This document shows positions 29,594 through 38,615 of a stretch of 64,000 bases of DNA, piece by piece. The notes beneath the pieces were generated by a model. The model saw nothing but the letters and a program-made list of their open reading frames with translations. It had not been told where the DNA came from and made no database searches. The first letter of the stretch is position 1; each line of letters opens with the position of its first letter. The position numbers were made by a program, and so were the translations under genes. Source of the stretch: Bacillus pseudomycoides (GTDB lineage: Bacteria > Bacillota > Bacilli > Bacillales > Bacillaceae_G); assembly GCF_002582035.1 (NCBI RefSeq), contig NZ_NUQE01000041.1, positions 1 through 64,000 on the forward strand, given 5' to 3'.

Positions 29594-29644
29594 ATGATTG
29601 CCCGAAGGATAATTTGGCAACGAAAAGACTCTTCTTACACGTAG
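29594..29644 (+). CDS. leader peptide ORF 2, 16 aa
   Basis: It encodes MIARRIIWQRKDSSYT, a near copy of ORF 1: MIARR, W and RKDSSYT are conserved, and the residues between vary. GAGTGGGG precedes it. Synonymous changes at codons 2 and 3 (ATC/ATT, GCT/GCC) argue that the peptide, not only the RNA, is maintained. Confidence 0.6.
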   Translation: MIARRIIWQRKDSSYT

Positions 29645-29645
29645 C

Positions 29646-29682
29646 GTTTTGTTTAGGTTGTTTGATACTCGCTAAACAAAAC
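29646..29682 (+). promoter_or_regulatory. leader hairpin 2 (alternative pairing partner)
   Basis: GTTTTGTTTAG (29646-29656) pairs perfectly with CTAAACAAAAC (29672-29682). The same 11-mer recurs at 29725-29735, so the second arm can pair with either. Confidence 0.6.
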
Positions 29683-29694
29683 ATAGAAGAGGGC

Positions 29695-29759
29695 AGGATT
29701 GCTAAATAAAGAATCCTACTCTAAGTTTTGTTTAGTCTATTTTAGGCCTAAACTAAAAC
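29695..29759 (+). promoter_or_regulatory. leader hairpins 3 and 4
   Basis: AGGATT/AATCCT (29695-29717) is a small hairpin. GTTTTGTTTAG (29725-29735) pairs with CTAAACTAAAAC (29748-29759). Confidence 0.5.
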
Positions 29760-29776
29760 GAAAGTAGGGAGAATTG

Positions 29777-29818
29777 ATGGACGAGAGGATTATTCGTTAT
29801 TTCTTCAGTGATATATAG
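29777..29818 (+). CDS. leader peptide ORF 3, 13 aa
   Basis: It encodes MDERIIRYFFSDI after GTAGGGAGA. It shares RII with ORF 2 and, like both others, its TAG is followed by CGT that starts a hairpin. It lacks RKDSSYT. Confidence 0.5.
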   Translation: MDERIIRYFFSDI

Positions 29819-29897
29819 CGTAGTTAGACGTATATAAACTAACTGCTGCTATGTAGGCGTAGTTAGTTTATGAAAAAACAAAAAACTACTAACTACG
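29819..29897 (+). promoter_or_regulatory. leader hairpins 5 and 6, upstream of the yitT ribosome site
   Basis: GTAGTTAG pairs with CTAACTGC (29820-29846). GCGTAGTTAG recurs at 29857 and CGTAGTTAG (29858-29866) pairs with CTAACTACG (29889-29897), ending one base before GGAGAGAAGGA. Cross-pairing between the two copies is possible. Confidence 0.55.
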
Positions 29898-29913
29898 GAG
29901 AGAAGGAATAACG

Positions 29914-30564
29914 ATGCAGAACATCCAAAGTCGACGAATTATTAAAGAAATTTTTATGGTTTTACTTGGTTCATTTACTTTAGCTACCGCGCTATATCAC
30001 ATTCATTTTCAAAACCACTTAACTGAAGGTGGCTTTGTTGGAATCGCACTGTTTTTACAAAACTTTTTTGATATTTCACCGTCCATTTCAACTGTTTTAA
30101 TGGATATTCCAGTCATTTTACTATGTGCTACATTTTTAGGTAAAAAAATGGTCGGTTATTCATTTATTGGTTCGATTTCATTCGGAGTATTTTATTCTTT
30201 AATGGAAAATTATTCTCCGTTCACGGTTGATTTATCTAATCATTTATTTGTAGCTGCAGTAGTAGGCGGAGCTTTAGCTGGAGTTGGACTTGGTTTTATT
30301 TTACGATTCGGTGGTGCAACAGGCGGGGATGATATTTTAACAATTGTATTAAGCAAAAAAACACGCTTTACAATTGGGCAAATTTTCTTCGTTTTTGACG
30401 CAATTGTCATTGCACTTTCATTATATTATTTAACATGGACTGAAATTGCTTTTACGATTCTTTCCCTTGCTGTGCAGGCAAAAGTACTAGATTTAATCTA
30501 TTATCCAGCAGAGGAAAAGAAACCAGTGGCAGTTCCATTGTCAAAACAACATGCAACAAATTAA
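29914..30564 (+). CDS. YitT family membrane protein, short form
   Basis: The 216-residue protein has five to six transmembrane segments and the YitT (DUF161) motifs GGFVGIAL, FLGKKMVGYSFIGSISFG and GVGLGFILRFGGATGGDDIL. Typical YitT paralogues are near 280-290 residues with a DUF2179 tail; that tail is absent here. The function is unknown. Expression is likely controlled by the 460-nt leader with three small ORFs. GGAGAGAAGGA precedes the ATG. Confidence 0.88.
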   Translation: MQNIQSRRIIKEIFMVLLGSFTLATALYHIHFQNHLTEGGFVGIALFLQNFFDISPSISTVLMDIPVILLCATFLGKKMVGYSFIGSISFGVFYSLMENYSPFTVDLSNHLFVAAVVGGALAGVGLGFILRFGGATGGDDILTIVLSKKTRFTIGQIFFVFDAIVIALSLYYLTWTEIAFTILSLAVQAKVLDLIYYPAEEKKPVAVPLSKQHATN

Positions 30565-30593
30565 AAGCGAAAGGCAGCTGCCTTTCGCTTTTT
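30563..30593. terminator. bidirectional terminator, yitT and ecsC-like genes
   Basis: AAAAGCGAAAGGCAG/CTGCCTTTCGCTTTTT is a long perfect palindrome with T-runs. Confidence 0.85.
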
Positions 30594-31422
30594 ATATTTT
30601 TTGGTGTAAATAACGCATTTGATAAAATCGATTCGCAAATTCTGTTACGCTCCGCGTTAACCGATAATTCGCCGTTGATCCAACTACAATCCCAAGTACC
30701 GGTACACCTTGAAACAACTTACGGCGCAGTGAATAAATAATGAACGTTTTCAAAATTTGTTTTAGTAGTACCTGTACAGATGCTGGATTTAGTACTTCCT
30801 CTTCTCCCTCATAGAAGAATGGAGCCGCTTCTTCTTGTTCTAACTCTTGCAGTAAGTTATACCAAGCATACTGCTGCAAATGCGCTGGCAATATGGCTGC
30901 ATGGAATACTTTTAACGCTAACATTATTTCATACGGTTTATTCACATCATGGCCAAATGATGTAGCGATAAGCTGCACAGCTTTCACATTTAAAGCAATC
31001 AATACAGGGAAATCTGCACTTAACAATAAAAAGCCGCCAATTCCTGTTACTCCTCCTTGCACGAAAGAATATAAACGATGACGAGCTGTTTGTTGTTCTG
31101 CTATGTATGTTAATTCATGAATGGATAGTTCTCTCATTTCTTCAATATGTTCAATGGAATCATCGAATAAACGTGCCGTTCCCAAAATCCGCCCCCGTGC
31201 ATCAATCTGCGACTGTGAGCTTTGAATGAACGCATGTAAATGAAAAAGCCATCCATCTGCTTTCGAAAAAAATTCATTTCGTTTCTTCTTTGGCAACTTC
31301 GAAAATGTACGATTTAACCATTTATCAAACATTTGCTGAAAATCCGTTGATTCGTGTTGTATAAGTTGCTGCTCCCAGCTTTTTAGATCATGTAAAATTC
31401 GTTCCTCACCCTTTGACAGCAT
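30592..31422 (-). CDS. EcsC family protein
   Basis: The 276-residue protein matches the EcsC family. It has a charged N-terminal region (residues 1-110) and a hydrophobic central part with FVQGGVTGIGGFLLLSADFP and alternating ALNVKAVQLIATSFG. The role of EcsC proteins is poorly defined; in B. subtilis EcsC is encoded with an ABC transporter. The ATG at 31422 has AAGGGG upstream. Confidence 0.82.
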   Translation of the reverse strand: MLSKGEERILHDLKSWEQQLIQHESTDFQQMFDKWLNRTFSKLPKKKRNEFFSKADGWLFHLHAFIQSSQSQIDARGRILGTARLFDDSIEHIEEMRELSIHELTYIAEQQTARHRLYSFVQGGVTGIGGFLLLSADFPVLIALNVKAVQLIATSFGHDVNKPYEIMLALKVFHAAILPAHLQQYAWYNLLQELEQEEAAPFFYEGEEEVLNPASVQVLLKQILKTFIIYSLRRKLFQGVPVLGIVVGSTANYRLTRSVTEFANRFYQMRYLHQKI

Positions 31423-31505
31423 ACAAACAACCCCTTGGATTATTTTTTTATATTGTAACATATTTGCTATAAAGGTAAGAACGCCCTGTTTTTTTCTAAA
31501 AAATA

Positions 31506-31535
31506 AAAAAAGACGGGAATATTCCCGTCTTTTTT
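31506..31535 (-). terminator. terminator of ackA
   Basis: GACGGGAATATTCCCGTC followed by a T-run on the minus strand. Confidence 0.9.
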
Positions 31536-31544
31536 CACTTTATA

Positions 31545-32738
31545 TTAACCAATATTTCCAAGACGTACTACGTCACGAGCAATCATAACCTCTTCGTCTG
31601 TTGGAATTACGATTACTTTTACTGGAGAGTGCGGGAAGCTAATGAATGCTTCTTCACCGCGAATATTGTTGCGTTTCGCATCAAAGTATACACCCATGAA
31701 CTCAAGGCCTTCTAATACACGCTCACGAATTAATGCACTGTTCTCACCAATACCAGCTGTAAAGATGATTGCGTCTACACCTTTCATGCGAGCTGCATAA
31801 GAACCAATATATTTGTGAATACGGCCTACAAATACATCCATTGCTACTTCTGCACGGTGATTTCCTTCTTCTTCAGCTTGTTCGATGTCACGTAAATCAC
31901 TAGAGAATCCAGAAAGACCTAACATACCACTTTTCTTATTTAATACGTTAAGAACTTCATCTACATTTTGTCCTGTTTTCTTCATAATATATGGAATTAA
32001 CGCAGGGTCAAGGTTACCAGAACGTGTACCCATTGTTACACCAGCAAGTGGAGTGAAGCCCATAGACGTATCAATTGATTTTCCGCCTTCAACAGCTGCG
32101 ATACTTGCACCGTTACCTAAGTGACAAGAAAGTAAGCGTAAGCTTTCAAGTGGACGGCCTAATAATTCAGCTGCGCGCTCTGTTACGTACTTGTGAGAAG
32201 TACCGTGGAAACCATATTTACGGATGCCGTATTTCTCATAGTATTCATATGGTAAGCTGTATAAGAAAGATTCTTCCGGCATTGTTTGATGGAATGCTGT
32301 ATCGAACACTGCTACTGAAGGTACGTTCGGAAGAACTTCTTGGAACGCTTTAATACCAACAACGTGTGCTGGGTTATGAAGTGGCGCTAACTCACTTAAA
32401 GCGTCGATTTCTGCTAATACTTGATCGTCAATTAGAGCAGAATCTGGGAATTTTTCACCGCCGTGTACAACACGGTGACCAATACCGCTAATCTCATCAA
32501 GAGATTTGATAATACCTGTTTCAGTTAATTTGTTTAAAAGCATATTAACCGCAACCCCATGGTCTGCGATATTTGTTACTTCTGTTTGTTTCTCGCCGTT
32601 TACAGTAATTGTAAATACGCTATCTTCTAAACCGATACGTTCTACTAAACCTTTTGTTAATACTGTTTCATTTGGCATTTCAAATAATTGGAACTTTAAG
32701 GAAGAGCTTCCTGCATTAATCGCGATGATTTTTGACAT
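31545..32738 (-). CDS. ackA: Acetate kinase
   Basis: AckA makes ATP and acetate from acetyl phosphate and ADP in overflow metabolism. The 397-residue protein has [37 protein letters not shown] and [11 protein letters not shown], all standard signatures of the ASKHA fold. The start is preceded by a GGGGCGAAAG stretch. Together with AcsA (51327-53045) it defines acetate production and reuse. The 285 bp upstream shows no clear cre site. Confidence 0.98.
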   Translation of the reverse strand: MSKIIAINAGSSSLKFQLFEMPNETVLTKGLVERIGLEDSVFTITVNGEKQTEVTNIADHGVAVNMLLNKLTETGIIKSLDEISGIGHRVVHGGEKFPDSALIDDQVLAEIDALSELAPLHNPAHVVGIKAFQEVLPNVPSVAVFDTAFHQTMPEESFLYSLPYEYYEKYGIRKYGFHGTSHKYVTERAAELLGRPLESLRLLSCHLGNGASIAAVEGGKSIDTSMGFTPLAGVTMGTRSGNLDPALIPYIMKKTGQNVDEVLNVLNKKSGMLGLSGFSSDLRDIEQAEEEGNHRAEVAMDVFVGRIHKYIGSYAARMKGVDAIIFTAGIGENSALIRERVLEGLEFMGVYFDAKRNNIRGEEAFISFPHSPVKVIVIPTDEEVMIARDVVRLGNIG

Positions 32739-33041
32739 CTAGTCTTTCGCCCCTTTTTTTCTTGTTAGCCGTGTGGATTCTCTCCACAAACCGCTCAATT
32801 TTATGTCTTCAACTAGCTGCCAGCTAATACAAACGTTTCACCGACAGAAGTTTAATACTCACGATTTTAATTTAAACATCGTACGACATATATTTCAAGT
32901 GAAAAAATTGTAACACAAAGATTTTTTTTATATTACAGATTTAAAATTTTTCATTTTTACTCTTATATATATTACTGAATTTTGTAAACACTATAAAACT
33001 GTACTATATATTAGTATATATCTGTTACATACAAACACTGT

Positions 33042-34028
33042 TTACTTTTGTTTAGCAAACCAACCATTAATTTGATTCATAATATTCTCCATTGCTTTCA
33101 TATTTGAGAATTTTGGTAATTCTACTAATAGCGCTTGTTTTGGCATTTGTGTATCTTGCCCTTTCTTTTGGAGAACAAATATACTTTTTGCATTTTTTTC
33201 GTTTTTAAACATGGAAACAGGTAGCTGTAGTAGCCCTTGCACAAAACATGTTTCTTTAATAAATGCATGAAGTTTTGGCGCTTGATCACTTTCAAATATG
33301 AAATTTGGTACTAAGAAAAATAAATATCCGCCTTCTTTTGTATGTTTTACACTTTGTTCAATAAAAAGATGATGCGCATAAGACATGCCTTCATCTGCTT
33401 TTAAAGTATATTCACTTGCACCAATTTCGTTTGGATAATAACCGATTGGTAAATCACATACAACTGCATCAACTGGATCAATATAAAGATGGGCTAGTCC
33501 ATCTTTATTAAAAAACTCAACTGCTTGTTTTTGTAAATTTGCATTGACTAAAGCAAGCTTAACAAGCAAATCGTCCACATCTACCCCAAATCCGCTCAAG
33601 TTTGTTCCTTCTGGGCAACCATTAAAGATTGTCATCAATAAATTTCCCGTTCCAATTGCAGGATCTAAAACAGTCATTTCCTTTTGATCCTTCATAAATT
33701 TCTGGAATAAATAGCTCATAAACATCCCAACTGCATCTGGCGTCATTTCATGATTTGCTTGTACGCCTTCTTTCATTCCTTTTAAGATGGCAAGTTGAAA
33801 CGCTTTGCGAATTTCTTCGCCTTTATAGTTTTCTTCATTAAACTTGCTATATTCACGCTCTAGTCGTTCAATTGTTGGCTGTTCTAATCCCTCTTGTAAA
33901 ATTGTTCCTTCAAATAAATTATCACCTGTTTCTACAAGCGCTTCTAAATAGGTTATGTCTAATTCTTTACGTAAAATTACGGCAGAAGAATCAAAGATAG
34001 AAAATAATGTTTCTACTGTTGAGCTCAC
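33042..34028 (-). CDS. ytxK: YtxK, class I methyltransferase-like protein
   Basis: The 328-residue protein has the N6-adenine DNA methylase fold: AdoMet loop VLDPAIGTGNLL near residue 140 and, at the place of NPPY, DLPIGYYPN. Variation at the catalytic motif suggests a different substrate or no catalysis, as in other YtxK proteins. It lies upstream of ackA and downstream of tpx, as in B. subtilis. Confidence 0.9.
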   Translation of the reverse strand: MSSTVETLFSIFDSSAVILRKELDITYLEALVETGDNLFEGTILQEGLEQPTIERLEREYSKFNEENYKGEEIRKAFQLAILKGMKEGVQANHEMTPDAVGMFMSYLFQKFMKDQKEMTVLDPAIGTGNLLMTIFNGCPEGTNLSGFGVDVDDLLVKLALVNANLQKQAVEFFNKDGLAHLYIDPVDAVVCDLPIGYYPNEIGASEYTLKADEGMSYAHHLFIEQSVKHTKEGGYLFFLVPNFIFESDQAPKLHAFIKETCFVQGLLQLPVSMFKNEKNAKSIFVLQKKGQDTQMPKQALLVELPKFSNMKAMENIMNQINGWFAKQK

Positions 34029-34096
34029 GAAAATTCCTCCTTAAAACTAAAATACACATAACTTATATCATACCACACTCTAAATTCTTTCCAAAA

Positions 34097-34133
34097 GAAA
34101 AAGCGATCCCTTTTCACAAGAGATCGCTTTTTG
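34097..34133 (-). terminator. terminator of tpx
   Basis: AAAAGCGATC/GGATCGCTTTTTC type stem on the minus strand. Confidence 0.75.
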
Positions 34134-34142
34134 CTCTTTATA

Positions 34143-34643
34143 TTACTTTGCAGCTTTTGCCGCTTCTAATGCAGCTTCATAATTTGGATGGCTTGTACCT
34201 TCGCTTACATATTCTACGTAAACTACTTTGTCGTTGCTATCTACTACGAATACTGCACGTGCAAGTAAACGAAGTTCCTTCATTACAACACCGTATGCTT
34301 CACCAAAAGAAAGGTCACGGTGATCAGAAAGTGTTACAACATTTTCTAAACCGTTAGCTGCACACCAGCGTTTTTGAGCGAATGGTAAATCAACGCTAAT
34401 TGTTAATACTTTTGCGTTTTCAATACTAGCTGCATCTTCGTTAAAACGACGAGTTTGCGCATCACATACACCTGTATCAATAGATGGTACAACACTAATT
34501 AATTTTACTGCACCTTTGTATGTTTCTAAGTTTACTTCCGATAGGTCATTTGCTAATACTTGAAAGTTAGGTGCTTGGTCGCCTACTTTAACTTCTGTTC
34601 CAACTAAAGTGATTGGGTTTCCTTTAAACGTTACGTTTGCCAT
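34143..34643 (-). CDS. tpx: Thiol peroxidase
   Basis: Tpx reduces hydrogen peroxide and lipid peroxides. The 166-residue atypical 2-Cys peroxiredoxin has the peroxidatic Cys in [17 protein letters not shown] (about residue 60) and the resolving Cys in QKRWCAANG (about residue 94). It is preceded by GGGAGGA. Confidence 0.97.
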   Translation of the reverse strand: MANVTFKGNPITLVGTEVKVGDQAPNFQVLANDLSEVNLETYKGAVKLISVVPSIDTGVCDAQTRRFNEDAASIENAKVLTISVDLPFAQKRWCAANGLENVVTLSDHRDLSFGEAYGVVMKELRLLARAVFVVDSNDKVVYVEYVSEGTSHPNYEAALEAAKAAK

Positions 34644-34734
34644 TCGAAAATCCTCCCTTTTCTAAAACGAAATATGTACAGTGTAAATGATAGATGTTCA
34701 GCAAACAGAATGCAAATGAATCGCTCGATTTTAT

Positions 34735-34772
34735 GAAAAAAGAAGCTAATCAATCGATTAGCTTCTTTTTTC
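34735..34772 (-). terminator. terminator of ytfJ
   Basis: AAGAAGCTAATC/GATTAGCTTCTT followed by T on the minus strand. Confidence 0.85.
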
Positions 34773-35167
34773 TATATTTCATACTCCAGCTGTTCATCTT
34801 TTTGTTTGTTCATCATTTCTTTCACTTTATCGACTGCTTGCGGTGCTAATTCCATTATTTTATCAAGTATGTGCGTCTGTTTATCTAAGTGAAGTACTTT
34901 CACACCTTCACTATTCACAACAATAAACGCAATTGGATTAATGGAAACGCCGCCCCCACTACCGCCGCCAAATGGATGACGATTATTGTTTTCAAGTTTA
35001 CCAAATTCACTACCACCTGCCGCAAAGCCAAAACTTACTTTAGAAACCGGTAAGATAACACTTCCATCTGGCGATTGAATTGGGTCACCGATAATTGTGC
35101 TTACATCAATCATATGATTTAAATGTTGCATCGCTGTTGTCATTAATCCTTGAATTGGATGTTCCAC
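34772..35167 (-). CDS. ytfJ: YtfJ (GerW) sporulation protein
   Basis: YtfJ/GerW is a forespore protein needed for normal spore germination in B. subtilis. The 131-residue product has the family core with GFAAGGSEF, the glycine-rich GGGSGGGVSINPIAFIVV and a C-terminal helix. I place the start at GTG 35167 after AGGAGGG; an ATG further upstream lies inside ytfI. It follows ytfI by 16 bp. Confidence 0.9.
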   Translation of the reverse strand: MEHPIQGLMTTAMQHLNHMIDVSTIIGDPIQSPDGSVILPVSKVSFGFAAGGSEFGKLENNNRHPFGGGSGGGVSINPIAFIVVNSEGVKVLHLDKQTHILDKIMELAPQAVDKVKEMMNKQKDEQLEYEI

Positions 35168-35183
35168 ATAATCCCTCCTATGT

Positions 35184-35813
35184 TCATTGTTGCATAGCAT
35201 TATTTGTAGAAATAACCCCTTGTTGTTTCAAAAATACAAATATACGAATTGCCGTTTTCAATGCACGGTATATACGAAATGAAGCTGTTAATTCACAATG
35301 TGATGCCACAGTTTTCCCTTGAAAAATTGGAGCAACTTCAAGCTGGGGTGCACCGATAATGTCCATATAATGTCCAGTCATACCAACAATCATTCCTTTT
35401 ACTGACCATACATAACCTGTTATAACTCCAGTGCTCGCTGCATCACCTGTTCCAACTTGCGAACGCCATCTCCAATTTTTGATTTTCACTTTTTGAAGAA
35501 AACCTTTAAACATAGTATGGATTTCTTGCATCCTTTTTATAATCTCCGCTATGCTGTCAAGCATTGCTACAAACTTATCTTCTGCTCCGCCTTCTTCTCC
35601 TGCTTTTTCAATTTTTTGATCTGTTTTCTTTTGTTGTTTTTCTATCCGCTCAAGTACATCAAACGTATAATGAATCATCCATATTTTCACTTGAATCAAA
35701 CATTGTTTTTCTGTTTCTGTATATGACAAACTAATTTTCAACGATAATTTCGATAACAAAATAAGCAAGACGAACAAAATAAGTATTCCAATTCCAATTG
35801 CAAGCCACTTCAT
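35184..35813 (-). CDS. ytfI: YtfI, DUF2953 protein
   Basis: The 209-residue protein starts with one transmembrane helix (residues 4-24), followed by a beta-rich DUF2953 region with W-rich KNWRWRSQVGTGDAASTGVITG. It is co-transcribed with ytfJ. B. subtilis YtfI is linked to sporulation; its mechanism is not known. Confidence 0.85.
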   Translation of the reverse strand: MKWLAIGIGILILFVLLILLSKLSLKISLSYTETEKQCLIQVKIWMIHYTFDVLERIEKQQKKTDQKIEKAGEEGGAEDKFVAMLDSIAEIIKRMQEIHTMFKGFLQKVKIKNWRWRSQVGTGDAASTGVITGYVWSVKGMIVGMTGHYMDIIGAPQLEVAPIFQGKTVASHCELTASFRIYRALKTAIRIFVFLKQQGVISTNNAMQQ

Positions 35814-35968
35814 CGTACCATCCTTTCATTCCGTATCCATTATCGACACAATATGAAAAGAATAAACGAAATTGAAAATATAGATTTTTCTAAAAAAGAA
35901 GGATTTTTGATACTTTTTATCGAAATATAGTATTTGAACATATTATTTACTGCATGGAGGGATACAAA

Positions 35969-36772
35969 ATGGCAGATCGTCGCAATTTATTTTTCTTTTA
36001 CGGTGATGATAAAGCAACGCTTGTCGAAAAAATGAAACCAGTATACGACATTCTAAAAGAAAATGGATTTACAATATTAGACCATCCAAAACACGCAAAT
36101 GCTATCGTTAGTGTTGGCGACGACAGTACATTCTTGCAAGCTGTCAGAAAAACAGGATTTCGTGAAGATTGTTTATACGCAGGAGTCTCGACAACAGATG
36201 ATATTTCCTTTTACTGTGACTTTCACATCGACCATGTCGATAGCGCCCTTCAAGAAATCACAAAAAATGAAATTGAAGTGAGAAGATATCCAACAATTCA
36301 AGTAACCGTTGATCACGATACATCTTTTTATTGCTTAAATGAATTTTCACTGCGCTCTAGCGTTATTAAAACGTTTGTACTAGATGTGTACGTTGATGAC
36401 TTATACTTTGAAACATTCAGAGGCGATGGCCTAGTTGTTTCTACACCAACAGGAAGCACAGCATATAATAAATCACTACACGGAGCTGTTGTGGATCCAT
36501 TAATTCCATGTTTCCAAGTGAGTGAGCTCGCTTCTTTAAATAACAATACGTACCGTACACTTGGTTCTCCATTTATCTTAAACAATGATCGTACATTAAC
36601 ACTAAAATTAACTCCAAGTGGCAACGACTATCCTGTCATGGGCATGGATAACGAAGCATTAAGTATTAAACAAGTCGAAAAAGCCGTTGTTCGTTTAAGC
36701 GATAAGCAAATTAAAACAGTAAAACTGAAAAATAATTCGTTCTGGGAAAAAGTACAAAGAACGTTTTTATAA
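35969..36772 (+). CDS. nadK: NAD kinase
   Basis: NAD kinase makes NADP. The 267-residue protein has the GD-type motif SVGDDSTFLQA (Gly-Asp-Asp pair), FRGDGLVVSTPTGSTAYN with the conserved NE/D and GST loop, and TL-type C-terminal beta region. Its length matches the second NAD kinase of B. cereus-group species; GGAGGG precedes ATG 35969. It is divergent from ytfI. Confidence 0.93.
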   Translation: MADRRNLFFFYGDDKATLVEKMKPVYDILKENGFTILDHPKHANAIVSVGDDSTFLQAVRKTGFREDCLYAGVSTTDDISFYCDFHIDHVDSALQEITKNEIEVRRYPTIQVTVDHDTSFYCLNEFSLRSSVIKTFVLDVYVDDLYFETFRGDGLVVSTPTGSTAYNKSLHGAVVDPLIPCFQVSELASLNNNTYRTLGSPFILNNDRTLTLKLTPSGNDYPVMGMDNEALSIKQVEKAVVRLSDKQIKTVKLKNNSFWEKVQRTFL

Positions 36773-36806
36773 AAAATAGAGGCGGCATATGCCGCCTCTA
36801 TTTTTT
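36771..36806. terminator. bidirectional terminator nadK/ytcJ
   Basis: AATAGAGGCGGCATATGCCGC and its continuation form a perfect palindrome with A and T runs on both sides. Confidence 0.9.
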
Positions 36807-38360
36807 ATATACAATTTCCCCATCGATAACCGTCATCACAACGTCTATCTCTTTTATTTCATCTTCCTGAATTTCAAATATATCTCTATCTAACAAAGTG
36901 AAATCCGCCTCATATTCTGCAGCAATTTTCCCACGGCTTTCTTCTTTTCCAATCGTATACGCACTTCCTGTTGTGAATAACGAAGCAGCTTCAAATACTG
37001 TTAACTTTTCTTCTGGTATGTAACAGTTTCCATCAACAAAACTTTTCCTTGTTACGGCGCTGTATATTCCTAAAAGCGGGTTCACCTGCTCAATCGGTGC
37101 ATCTGAACCGCCTGCGCAGTGCAAGCCAGCATGAAGGAGTGTTTTCCAGGCATATGCATAACGAAGTCGATGCTCCCCTAGTTTTTCAATAACAGATGGA
37201 AAGTCAGAAGAAACGAAGACAGGCTGAAGATCTAAAATTGCAGGGAGCTTCTTCATTCGCTCAATTAATTCTTCTCGTACAAGCTGACAGTGAATAATGC
37301 GATCACGCTGCCCTTCTTTTGGCGGATACATTTCGAGCGCATCTATCACATATTCAAGTGATAAATCACCAATTGTATGAATTGCAACAGGCATATGGAA
37401 ATCTCTCGCTTGTTTTACGAGTAGCGCAAGTTCATCACGCGAAAAGATGGCAACTCCATTTGTTTCCTTTGCATCTTCATATGGTTCACTAAGCAGCGCT
37501 GTTCGTCCGCCAAAAGAACCATCTGAAAAGATTTTCATTGCTCCAAACTCAATATAATGTGTATTATCATAGCGCTTCCGTTCATGTGCCACCTCATGAT
37601 GAACAAGAAGGTGCGCTTTAAACGGCATATCTCGAATCACTTCTGTAAAGGCATTATATGTTTTTTGAAAACCACCGTAATAGTTTAAGTCTTCTGTATG
37701 ACCACCAACTAATCCGTATTTCCAACAATCTTGAATGGCCGTTTTCAGTGCGTTTATTAAATACTCTGCATCGATTTTTGGTTGAATAGGAGCGATCAAA
37801 TCCTGCGCTTGTTCGTACAATAAACCTGTTAATTCACCAGTTTTATTTCGCCCAATTTTCCCGCCTTTCGGATCTTCTCTATCCTGTCCAATCCCTGCTT
37901 TTTCAAGAATATAGGAATTTACCCAAGTCACATGACGACAAACGCGTTTCAATAAAATAGGATGCTGAAGTGACAGAGCATCTAAATCACATTTATGTAT
38001 GTCTTTCCGATCTGTAAAATGATTTTCATTCCAGCCCTCTCCAATAATCCATTCCCCTTGTTTAGCTGTTTTTACTCGCTCAGCAACAAGATGCAGCACT
38101 TCTTGATAGGATGTACATGTTGATAAATCTAAGCGAAGCAATCGTTCCCCATGTCCAATAAGATGCATATGACTGTCTACAAGGCCAGGGAGCATTGTTT
38201 TTCCTTCTATCTCAAATAACTGCTTCGGATGATAACGAGCTTCTAACTCTTCTTTCGTTCCAACAGCAATAATCTTACCATTTTCTACATAAACAGCTTC
38301 TACAGTCATTCCTTCTTTTTCCATTGTATAAATCTTTCCGCCATACCAAAGTTCTCCCAT
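36798..38360 (-). CDS. ytcJ: Amidohydrolase family protein (YtcJ-like)
   Basis: The 520-residue metal-dependent amidohydrolase has the first metal motif GLVDSHMHLIG, a lysine/glutamate region GWNENHF, later histidines in HTIGDLSLEYV and the GGSDAPIEQVNPL end motif. Its fold matches the YtcJ/EXE2 group. The substrate is unknown. It lies downstream of ytcI, as in B. subtilis, but now with a mobile repeat and a terminator between. Confidence 0.88.
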   Translation of the reverse strand: MGELWYGGKIYTMEKEGMTVEAVYVENGKIIAVGTKEELEARYHPKQLFEIEGKTMLPGLVDSHMHLIGHGERLLRLDLSTCTSYQEVLHLVAERVKTAKQGEWIIGEGWNENHFTDRKDIHKCDLDALSLQHPILLKRVCRHVTWVNSYILEKAGIGQDREDPKGGKIGRNKTGELTGLLYEQAQDLIAPIQPKIDAEYLINALKTAIQDCWKYGLVGGHTEDLNYYGGFQKTYNAFTEVIRDMPFKAHLLVHHEVAHERKRYDNTHYIEFGAMKIFSDGSFGGRTALLSEPYEDAKETNGVAIFSRDELALLVKQARDFHMPVAIHTIGDLSLEYVIDALEMYPPKEGQRDRIIHCQLVREELIERMKKLPAILDLQPVFVSSDFPSVIEKLGEHRLRYAYAWKTLLHAGLHCAGGSDAPIEQVNPLLGIYSAVTRKSFVDGNCYIPEEKLTVFEAASLFTTGSAYTIGKEESRGKIAAEYEADFTLLDRDIFEIQEDEIKEIDVVMTVIDGEIVYKK

Positions 38361-38410
38361 TTTTTATCCCCCTTTGCTTCTTACTTTTTAGTGTACGAAA
38401 TTGTCAGCAA

Positions 38411-38439
38411 GAAAAAAAGCAGGCAGATTTCTCTGCCTA
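38411..38439 (-). terminator. terminator between ytcI and ytcJ
   Basis: AGGCAGAGAAATCTGCCT followed by T-rich sequence on the minus strand; with the mobile repeat it separates ytcI from ytcJ. Confidence 0.8.
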
Positions 38440-38470
38440 CGATTCTTTCGTACTTACAATCCCTCTTTAC

Positions 38471-38614
38471 TCCGCTATTCACAGGCAGTAAGACCCTATC
38501 TTAAAATTCGGAGAAAACCAAGGAAGATAAGTAAAGGTTAACTGCCAGTAAAAGCCCGATTGGGCGGGCTTTCCATCAGTGAGGGATAAAGCCCCCCACT
38601 GACGGAAGTTTCAC
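38471..38614 (-). repeat. bcr1-like element, 144 bp
   Basis: It is flanked by TTTAC at 38466-38470 and TTTAC at 38615-38619, a possible target duplication. The right-hand TTTAC contains the complement of the ytcI TAA stop. It includes GCAGTAAGACC, TTAACTGCCAGTAAAAGCCC and a CCCCCCACTGA hairpin arm. Confidence 0.75.
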
Positions 38615-38615
38615 T

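Noticed and set aside
32757-33041. cre site upstream of ackA
   Set aside because: The nearest text, GTGAAACGTTTGTA, has the wrong spacing between TG and CG. I see only AT-rich promoter-like sequence.
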